A stretch of 58,634 nucleotides of DNA. Source: an uncultured bacterium. Its GTDB lineage: Bacteria; Bacillota; Limnochordia; DTU080; JAAYLA01. A program made the translations under genes and the position numbers. Shown piece after piece: positions 53,313-58,634 of the stretch. The notes under the pieces were generated by a model. That model worked only from the letters and a program-made list of their open reading frames with translations. It did no database searches and was not told the origin of the DNA. Position 1 is the first letter of the stretch; each line of letters begins with the position of its first letter. The stretch lies in assembly GCA_937983075.1 (NCBI GenBank), contig CALKAQ010000119.1:1-58634 (forward strand). Direction: 5' to 3'.

Positions 53313-54557
53313 TTAATTCGACGCCGCCAAAGAAGGCCGCGTTGTCTTGATTCTCGATTTCAGAAAACGCCCCAAACGACGGATTCCCTCTACGATTTGT
53401 TCGTCGCTTGCCTGGCTGTATGCGAGCCGAATCGTGTTTTTACCGGTTCCGTCAGCGAAAAAGGCCCCGCCGCCGACATAAGCGACCCGCTCTTCCTCCA
53501 TCGCATCGAGCAGCATGGCCTGTGCGTCCATGTAAGGCGGCAGCGTCACCCAGATGAAAAATCCGCCTTCGGGATAAGTCCATTCCACTTCCTCCGGAAA
53601 GTGTTCGCCCAAGGCAGCCAACATGAGATCCCGCTTGCGGCGATACAGGTTCTTCAGCTCGACAAGAAGCGGCTCCAGCAAGTTTCTGCGATGAAACTCC
53701 AGGACAAGCTGTTGTCCAAATGATCCACCGCAAAGGTCCGTACCTTGCTTGGCAATGGCCAGCTTTTGAATAACCGTTTCGTCGCCGACGATCCAACCGA
53801 CACGGATGCCGGGCAGAAAGACTTTGGAGTATGAGCCAAGGTAGAAAACGCGTCCATAGGCGTCAAACGTCTTGATGTGCGGCTGGCCCGATCCTTCGAA
53901 GCGGAGCTCGCCGTACGGGTTATCCTCGATGACGATGAAATCGTATTCCTCTGCCAGTTCCACGATACGGGCGCGGCGCTCTCGGCTCAAGGTGACACCC
54001 GTCGGGTTGTGGAAATTCGGAATGATATAGCACAGTTTCGGCATCGGCAGCCCTTCCCGGCGGCGCTGTTCGAGCACGGCCTCGAGCTCATCGGTGCGAA
54101 TGCCGTCGTTGTCGAGCGTAACGCTGATGGGATCCGCCAAATAGTTCGTCATGGCGGACAGGCCCCCGATGTACGTCGGTTTTTCCACGATGATCGGGTC
54201 GTGCCGATTGAGAAACACCTTGCCCAAAAGGTCGAGCGCCTGCTGCGAGCCGCCCGTCACCAAAACATTTTCCGCCCGGACGTCGATGCCTTGTCGCCGC
54301 ATGTTTTCCGCGATCGCTTCACGCAGTCCGTAAAACCCTTCCGTCGGGCCGTACTGCAACGCCGCCCCGGACGGATCCATGGCCAATTCAGCCGAAATTT
54401 CAGCGACCAAATCGCGGGGAAACGCCTCTACAGAAGGAAAGCCTCCCCCAAAGGAAATGATGTCCGAACGCTCCGTCAGTTTGAACGTGTCGCGAATGGC
54501 GCTTGCCTTCATGTTGGCAGCACGTGCAGCCATTAATTGATTCCATACTGGGGGCAT
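53313..54557 (-). CDS. PLP-dependent class I aminotransferase (LysN/AADAT-like), possibly alanine-forming
   Basis: A 414-residue fold-type I aminotransferase of the 2-aminoadipate/LysN-like subgroup, related to the catalytic half of MocR proteins but without a helix-turn-helix. Visible motifs are FGGGFPSVEAFP, the cofactor loop GGSQQALDL, NPTGVTLS, and Lys in YLGSYSKVFLPGIRVGW. The family uses many amino donors, so sequence does not give the substrate. The gene is preceded by two T-boxes whose shared specifier triplet is GCC, which points to alanine. The ATG at 54557 is 8 nt after AAGGAGAG. No terminator follows: the stop is 17 nt from the next promoter, so readthrough enters the ilvB T-box. 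Confidence 0.9.
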   Translation of the reverse strand: MPPVWNQLMAARAANMKASAIRDTFKLTERSDIISFGGGFPSVEAFPRDLVAEISAELAMDPSGAALQYGPTEGFYGLREAIAENMRRQGIDVRAENVLVTGGSQQALDLLGKVFLNRHDPIIVEKPTYIGGLSAMTNYLADPISVTLDNDGIRTDELEAVLEQRRREGLPMPKLCYIIPNFHNPTGVTLSRERRARIVELAEEYDFIVIEDNPYGELRFEGSGQPHIKTFDAYGRVFYLGSYSKVFLPGIRVGWIVGDETVIQKLAIAKQGTDLCGGSFGQQLVLEFHRRNLLEPLLVELKNLYRRKRDLMLAALGEHFPEEVEWTYPEGGFFIWVTLPPYMDAQAMLLDAMEEERVAYVGGGAFFADGTGKNTIRLAYSQASDEQIVEGIRRLGRFLKSRIKTTRPSLAASN

Positions 54558-54602
54558 GAAATCCACTCTCCTTCGTATTCCGGTCAACCCGAACTTTGAC
54601 AA

Positions 54603-54850
54603 TTAAAAAACGTCTCACATCTCCGGCGTATGCCCAGAGACGGGAGACGCTTCCCGCGGTACCACTCTGGTTACCTCCCACGCGCAGCACGCGCCTGAAA
54701 GGTCACTCGAAACACGTTAACGGCGTGTGAACCGGCCTGCTCTCCAGGCTGCTCGGGAAGTGGCCTACTGGGCGCCAGGGGCACCTTCGCAGCTACAAGG
54801 ATGCCTCTCTGAACCTGACGTTGTCCAGCTTCGTTTCCCTCATCGCAAAC
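54603..54850 (-). ncRNA. T-box riboswitch B, proximal of the tandem pair
   Basis: The Stem I 5' strand begins GATGAGGGAAACGAAGCTGG at about 54844. The apical region has AGAGAGG and GTAGCTGCG. The T-box AGTGGTACCGCG is flanked by CCAGAG/CTCTGG at 54655-54670. The terminator CGTCTC/GAGACG with six Us is at 54603-54649. Stem I pairs GGGAA/TTCCC below and GCTGG/CCAGT above, leaving the 3' loop AGGCCAC, so GCC (54762-54764, Ala) is a candidate specifier. Stem II is short or missing compared with T-box A. It leads directly into the aminotransferase gene. Confidence 0.85.
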
Positions 54851-54857
54851 GATACGT

Positions 54858-54886
54858 ATTCTATTCAATGTCATCCACGGAATCAA
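54858..54886 (-). promoter_or_regulatory. Possible internal promoter between the two T-boxes
   Basis: The minus strand shows TTGATT (54881-54886), a 17-nt spacer and TAGAAT (54858-54863). The -35 uses the end of the T-box A terminator U-tract. Initiation would fall near 54851, exactly at the 5' edge of T-box B. Confidence 0.5.
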
Positions 54887-55165
54887 AAAAGCTCCGCCTC
54901 CGTATGGGGCGAAGCTGCTGCTCGCGGTACCACCCATGTTCGTCGGTAAAAACCGACCTCACTCCACAAAGGGACGGAGGATAACGGTCTCCGTAGTCAA
55001 ACTTCACCGGTTTGCTTACTTGACCCACCGAACAGCGAGGTCGTTCGGCAAACAGCTTGGAGGGGGCTCCCAATCGGCCTAGGACTGCTTTGCACCGACC
55101 AGCAGCTCTCTACACCTAGGGATCGATTAGTTCGTCCTCCGCATTGCCTTTTTCACACTCGTTTT
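54884..55165 (-). ncRNA. T-box riboswitch A, distal of the tandem pair
   Basis: The Stem I 5' strand AATGCGGAGGACGAACTAATCG starts near 55145. The apical AGAGAGCTGC...GGTGCAAAGCAG, a Stem II, and ACCGTTATC of Stem III follow. The T-box GGGTGGTACCGCG is at 54923-54935. A terminator with stem AGCTTCGCC/GGCGGAGCT and six Us is at 54884-54916. The lower helix GGAGG/CCTCC and upper helix CTAATCG/CGATTGG leave the 3' loop GAGCCC, with GCC (55065-55067, Ala) as candidate specifier. It lies upstream of T-box B in series. Confidence 0.88.
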
Positions 55166-55171
55166 CCTACA

Positions 55172-55200
55172 AGTGTAGCAGAGCCAATACACCACGTCAA
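55172..55200 (-). promoter_or_regulatory. Sigma-A promoter of the tandem T-box/aminotransferase unit
   Basis: The minus strand shows TTGACG (55195-55200), a 17-nt spacer and TACACT (55172-55177). The predicted start near 55165 lies 20 nt before the conserved Stem I strand of T-box A. Confidence 0.87.
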
Positions 55201-55202
55201 GT

Positions 55203-55228
55203 ATTTCCCAAATGATTTCCCGGGAAAT
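55203..55228. repeat. ATTTCCC repeats with a 14-bp palindrome upstream of the promoter
   Basis: A perfect palindrome ATTTCCCGGGAAAT (55215-55228) and another ATTTCCC copy (55203-55209) lie just upstream of the -35 box at 55195-55200. The arrangement looks like a protein-binding site, but I cannot match it to a regulator. Nothing shows it is functional. Confidence 0.4.
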
Positions 55229-55232
55229 GTGC

Positions 55233-55267
55233 GGCGGAACCGAACCGCAACGCCGTCCGGTTCCGCC
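55233..55267 (-). terminator. Hairpin after carB
   Basis: The 10-bp stem GGCGGAACCG/CGGTTCCGCC with a 15-nt loop lies 13 nt after the carB stop. On the minus strand it is followed by GCACATTTCCC, so a real U-tract is lacking. It probably acts as a terminator or a 3'-end stabiliser. Confidence 0.5.
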
Positions 55268-55279
55268 ATCCGTCCCTTC

Positions 55280-58200
55280 TTATACCATCAAGCCGTGTCG
55301 CAGCCGGTATTTGCCGACAGACTGAAAGCGCTGCAAGTATTCTTGCAAGGAATACGGCTGCAACGCGCGGCCTGCTTTGCGTTCCTGCAGCACGCGCAGC
55401 ATCGCCGCCGCCGTGTCGAGCGACGTGATGCACGGCACCCGAAATTCCACGGCGGCGCGACGCATCTGAAATCCGTTGCGCTCCGGAATTTTGCCGCGCG
55501 TCGGCGTATTGAGCAGCAAATCGACCTTGCCTTCCTTGATGGCGTCAAGCACATCCGGGTGCCCCTCGCCGATCTTGAACAATCGCTGCACCGGAATGCC
55601 GGCCGACTCGAGCAGATCGGCGGTTCCGCTGGTAGCCATGAACGAGTAACCGAGTTCAGCGAACGAGCGCAAAAGCTCCAGCCCTTCGGCCTTGTCCTTG
55701 TCGGCCAATGTCGCCAAAATGGTGCCGCGATCAGCCATGCGCCCACCTGCCGCGACGACCGCCTTGTAAATCGCGGCGTCCGCGTTTTCGTCGATGCCGA
55801 GCACCTCCCCCGTCGACTTCATTTCGGGGCCGAGGAAAATATCGACCGCGTTCATCTTCTCAAAGCTGAATACGGGCGCTTTCACCGAAACGTAAGGCGG
55901 CGGTTCCAACAAGCCGTCCGGATAGCCGTAATCCGCCAACTTTTCGCCGAGCATGCAACGGGTTGCCAAAGCGACCATCGGCACACCCGTCACCTTGCTG
56001 ACGAAAGGAACGGTTCGGCTGGCTCGCGGATTCACTTCGATGACGTACACTCGGTCGCCTTCGATGACGAACTGCACGTTCACTAGGCCGACCGCGCCTA
56101 ACCCTAACGCCATACGCCGTGTGTAATCGACAATGCGCTCCACTTGGCTTTTCGTCAACGATTGATGCGGGAAAAGCGAATACGAGTCGCCCGAGTGCAC
56201 ACCCGCACGTTCAATGTGCTCCATGATGCCCGGAATCAGCACTTGCTCGCCGTCGCAAATGGCATCGACTTCAACTTCCATGCCGCTGATGTAACGATCG
56301 ACGAGCACCGGATGATCGGGCGTCACCTTCACGGCGGTTTTCATGTATTCATACAGCTCGGACTCGTTGTGGACGATTTCCATGGCTCGACCGCCCAACA
56401 CGTAGGAAGGCCGAACCATCAAGGGGAAGCCGATTTTCAAGGCAAACCCCATCGCTTCTTCCAACGACGTCGCCGCCTTGCCTTCCGTTTGCGGAATGCC
56501 CAGGCGCCGCAGGAAAGCTTCAAACCGCTCACGGTCTTCGGCCAAATCGATGCTGTCGACGGACGTACCGAGAATGCGCACGCCCCGCGCGGCCAGCGGC
56601 GCCGCCAAATTGATGGCCGTCTGACCGCCGAACTGCACGACAACTCCTTCCGGCTTTTCTTTTTCGATGATGTTCAAGACGTCTTCCACGGTGAGCGGTT
56701 CAAAATACAAGCGGTCGGAGGTGTCAAAGTCGGTGCTCACCGTCTCGGGGTTGTTGTTGACGATAATCGCTTCGTATCCCGCTTCTTGCAAAGCCCAAGC
56801 CGAGTGGACCGAACAGTAGTCGAACTCGATGCCTTGGCCAATGCGGATGGGTCCGGAACCGAGCACCAACACTTTCGGCCGGTCGCTCGGCCTGGCGTCG
56901 TCGTGTTGATCGTAAGTCGAATAGAAGTACGGAGTGGCCGCTTCATATTCGGCTGCACACGTATCGACCATCTTATATTTCGGCAGCACGCCATGTTCGC
57001 TGCGCCATTCACGGATGGCCAATTCCGATACTCCGAGGAGCCGGGACAAATAGCTGTCCGCAAAGCCCATTTGCTTCGCCCGGGCCATCAGTTCCGCTTC
57101 AGCCGGGCCCCAGCTCGTCCACGGCACGGCGCGCAGCCGCTCCTGAAGCGTCGTTTCCATCTGAATGATTTTGTGGATGCGGTCGATGAACCAGTAGTCT
57201 ATCGCCGTGATCTGATGGATCTCTTCTCGGGGAATCCCACGGCGCAGCGCTTCGGCCAAGACGAAAATGCGTTCGTCATCGACCACTTTGAGCTGTTGAC
57301 GAATTTGTTCGGTCGAAAGGTCCTTCAGCTTGTCCAGCTGCAGACCGTCGAGGCCGATTTCCAGCGAGCGGACAGCCTTTTGCAGCGCTCCTTCAAACGT
57401 GCGGTCGATGGCCATTACCTCGCCTGTCGCCTTCATTTGAGTGCCGAGGGTGCGGTTGGCCGTTGTAAACTTGTCGAAAGGCCAGCGCGGAAACTTGATG
57501 ACACAGTAGTCGAGGGACGGCTCAAAAAAGGCAGTCGTCTTTTGCGTAATCGGGTTCGTGATTTCCGGCAAGGTGAGCCCGATGCCGATTTTCGCCGCGA
57601 CCTTGGCAATGGGATATCCGGTCGCCTTCGAGGCAAGGGCGCTGGAACGGCTGACACGCGGATTCACTTCGATGACGTAGTACTCGAAGCCTGTAGGTGA
57701 AAGAGCAAACTGCACGTTGCAGCCGCCTTCGATGCCGAGCGCCCGGATGATCTTAAGCGCCGCGCTGCGCAGCATCTGGTGTTCTTTGTCGGTCAGCGTC
57801 TGTGAAGGAGCGACGACGATGGAATCGCCCGTATGGATTCCGATGGGATCGATGTTTTCCATGTTGCAGACCGTGATGCAGTTATCAGCGGCGTCGCGAA
57901 TGACCTCGTATTCAATTTCTTTCCAACCGGCCAGACTGCGTTCCAGGAGAACCTGCTTAATCGGGGAGTTCTTCAGGCCGCGTCCCACGATTTCGCGCAG
58001 TTCGTCTTTGTTGTTTGCGATGCCGCCCCCCGATCCGCCGAGCGTAAACGCCGGCCGGACAATGATCGGGTAGCCGATTTGTTCGGCGAATTCAAACGCT
58101 GCTGCGAGCGAATCGGCGATGGTGCTTTCAGCTACCGGTTCGCCGATCGATTCCATGGTCTGCTTGAACAAATCGCGGTCTTCGGCCTTCCGAATGGATT

Positions 58201-58561
58201 CCAGCGGAGTCCCGAGAAGCCGAACTCCGAATTTTTCGAGCACACCCGATTCTGCAAGGGCTACCGCCATATTGAGACCGGTTTGCCCGCCTAAGGTAGG
58301 GAGCAAGCCGTCAGGGCGTTCTTTTTCGATGATCCGTGCGATGAACTCAGGCTCAAGAGGTTCCAAATATACGGCATCGGCCACTTCGGGATCGGTCATG
58401 ATCGTGGCCGGATTGGAATTGACAAGGATGACCTCCATTCCCTCTTCTTTGAGGGCTTTGCAAGCTTGGGTTCCGGCGTAGTCAAACTCAGCCGCCTGAC
58501 CGATGACGATCGGCCCCGATCCGATCACCATGATACGGCGCAGCCCTTCAGCTTTGGGCAT
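55280..58561 (-). CDS. carB: Carbamoyl-phosphate synthase large subunit
   Basis: Makes carbamoyl phosphate from bicarbonate, ATP and ammonia channelled from CarA, for arginine (via ArgF) and pyrimidine synthesis. At 1093 residues it is full length. Two homologous ATP-grasp halves are present (first starting VIGSGPIVIGQAAEFDYAGTQAC, second VLGSGPIRIGQGIEFDYCSVHSA). The oligomerisation region lies between them, and a C-terminal MGS-like allosteric domain ends the protein (VSLATLADKDKAEGL-type, here ILATLADKDKAEG). GAGGAG lies 10 nt before the ATG. No helix-turn-helix or PyrR element is visible in the few bases upstream. Confidence 0.98.
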   Translation of the reverse strand: MPKAEGLRRIMVIGSGPIVIGQAAEFDYAGTQACKALKEEGMEVILVNSNPATIMTDPEVADAVYLEPLEPEFIARIIEKERPDGLLPTLGGQTGLNMAVALAESGVLEKFGVRLLGTPLESIRKAEDRDLFKQTMESIGEPVAESTIADSLAAAFEFAEQIGYPIIVRPAFTLGGSGGGIANNKDELREIVGRGLKNSPIKQVLLERSLAGWKEIEYEVIRDAADNCITVCNMENIDPIGIHTGDSIVVAPSQTLTDKEHQMLRSAALKIIRALGIEGGCNVQFALSPTGFEYYVIEVNPRVSRSSALASKATGYPIAKVAAKIGIGLTLPEITNPITQKTTAFFEPSLDYCVIKFPRWPFDKFTTANRTLGTQMKATGEVMAIDRTFEGALQKAVRSLEIGLDGLQLDKLKDLSTEQIRQQLKVVDDERIFVLAEALRRGIPREEIHQITAIDYWFIDRIHKIIQMETTLQERLRAVPWTSWGPAEAELMARAKQMGFADSYLSRLLGVSELAIREWRSEHGVLPKYKMVDTCAAEYEAATPYFYSTYDQHDDARPSDRPKVLVLGSGPIRIGQGIEFDYCSVHSAWALQEAGYEAIIVNNNPETVSTDFDTSDRLYFEPLTVEDVLNIIEKEKPEGVVVQFGGQTAINLAAPLAARGVRILGTSVDSIDLAEDRERFEAFLRRLGIPQTEGKAATSLEEAMGFALKIGFPLMVRPSYVLGGRAMEIVHNESELYEYMKTAVKVTPDHPVLVDRYISGMEVEVDAICDGEQVLIPGIMEHIERAGVHSGDSYSLFPHQSLTKSQVERIVDYTRRMALGLGAVGLVNVQFVIEGDRVYVIEVNPRASRTVPFVSKVTGVPMVALATRCMLGEKLADYGYPDGLLEPPPYVSVKAPVFSFEKMNAVDIFLGPEMKSTGEVLGIDENADAAIYKAVVAAGGRMADRGTILATLADKDKAEGLELLRSFAELGYSFMATSGTADLLESAGIPVQRLFKIGEGHPDVLDAIKEGKVDLLLNTPTRGKIPERNGFQMRRAAVEFRVPCITSLDTAAAMLRVLQERKAGRALQPYSLQEYLQRFQSVGKYRLRHGLMV

Positions 58562-58575
58562 TCCCTACACACTCC

Positions 58576-58634
58576 TCAGAAAGCGGCGACGTTCTCGGTT
58601 TGTATGCGCCGCAGCGCAAAAACTTCAACCCTTT
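58576..58634 (-). CDS. 3' end of an upstream gene, possibly carA (partial)
   Basis: An open frame enters from the right edge and ends at TGA (58576-58578), 15 nt before carB. Only 19 codons are visible (ending ...RRIQTENVAAF), too few to identify. The position directly before carB makes carA the natural guess, but the visible residues are not a recognisable CarA C-terminus. Confidence 0.35.
   Translation of the reverse strand, partial: RVEVFALRRIQTENVAAF

Noticed and set aside
54671..55073. Two short minus-strand open frames (70-88 codons) in the tandem T-box region
   Set aside because: They overlap conserved RNA structure and have no start signals. The sequence is explained as leader RNA.
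56144..57700. A 518-codon plus-strand open frame
   Set aside because: Antisense to carB, with Arg/His-rich composition typical of a shadow frame.
1..58634. CRISPR arrays, insertion sequences, integrases, toxin-antitoxin or phage genes
   Set aside because: No regularly spaced repeats, transposase motifs or phage-type genes were seen. Gene content is core metabolism throughout.

Overview
The window looks like a chromosomal housekeeping segment from a spore-forming, moderately GC-rich Bacillota (Firmicutes), probably Bacilli or a lineage near the Bacilli/Clostridia boundary. The evidence is the LonB/LonA/ClpX/trigger-factor block, GerM next to rph and rdgB, the CggR-controlled glycolytic operon, the RapZ-YvcK-WhiA block, T-box leaders on amino-acid operons, and strong Shine-Dalgarno sites paired with frequent TTG/GTG starts. 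Nearly everything is on the minus strand. No CRISPR array, insertion sequence, prophage or rRNA was seen.

Layout. 1-381 has no gene. 382-2122 holds a PRC-barrel protein (plus strand) convergent with argF. 2186-10812 is a GTPase and proteostasis block read right to left as tig, clpP, clpX, lonB, lon, engB. 10908-11553 holds five tRNA genes (Leu, His, Arg, Gly, Pro). 11563-17483 carries an amidase, gerM, a divergent murD, rph and rdgB. 17655-18500 is an unrecognised membrane-anchored protein. 18572-19481 is tmRNA and smpB. 19587-26818 is secG and the glycolytic operon cggR-gap-pgk-tpiA-gpmI-eno. 27067-30801 is rapZ-yvcK-PrcB-like lipoprotein-whiA. 30911-37448 is an alpha-glucan cluster: GH15 glucoamylase, DUF4912 protein, GH57 branching enzyme, GT4 glycosyltransferase and a membrane-anchored glucodextranase-C-like protein. 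37504-42821 is glmM-acpS-nnr-alr-nadE. 43135-53295 is a branched-chain/serine operon, ilvB-ilvN-ilvC-class V aminotransferase-serA-leuA-cimA, behind a T-box. 53313-55200 is a class I aminotransferase behind two tandem T-boxes. 55280-58561 is carB, with perhaps the last codons of carA at the window edge.

How it works together. The ilv-leu-cimA genes supply Val, Leu and Ile (Ile probably by the citramalate route). They share a transcript with serA and a transaminase that could complete serine synthesis. All sit under a T-box whose most plausible specifier is a Leu codon. The glycolytic operon carries a recognisable CggR operator.

Most unusual points. (1) Two complete T-boxes in series precede one aminotransferase gene; each appears to have its own promoter, and the only triplet shared by their specifier loops is GCC (Ala). 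(2) A tmRNA tag, ANDNVIPAAA, does not end in LAA. (3) A MurD of divergent type sits between gerM and rph. (4) YvcK apparently starts at a CTG codon. I found no wholly new defence or mobile system; the tandem T-box locus is the best candidate for something undescribed.
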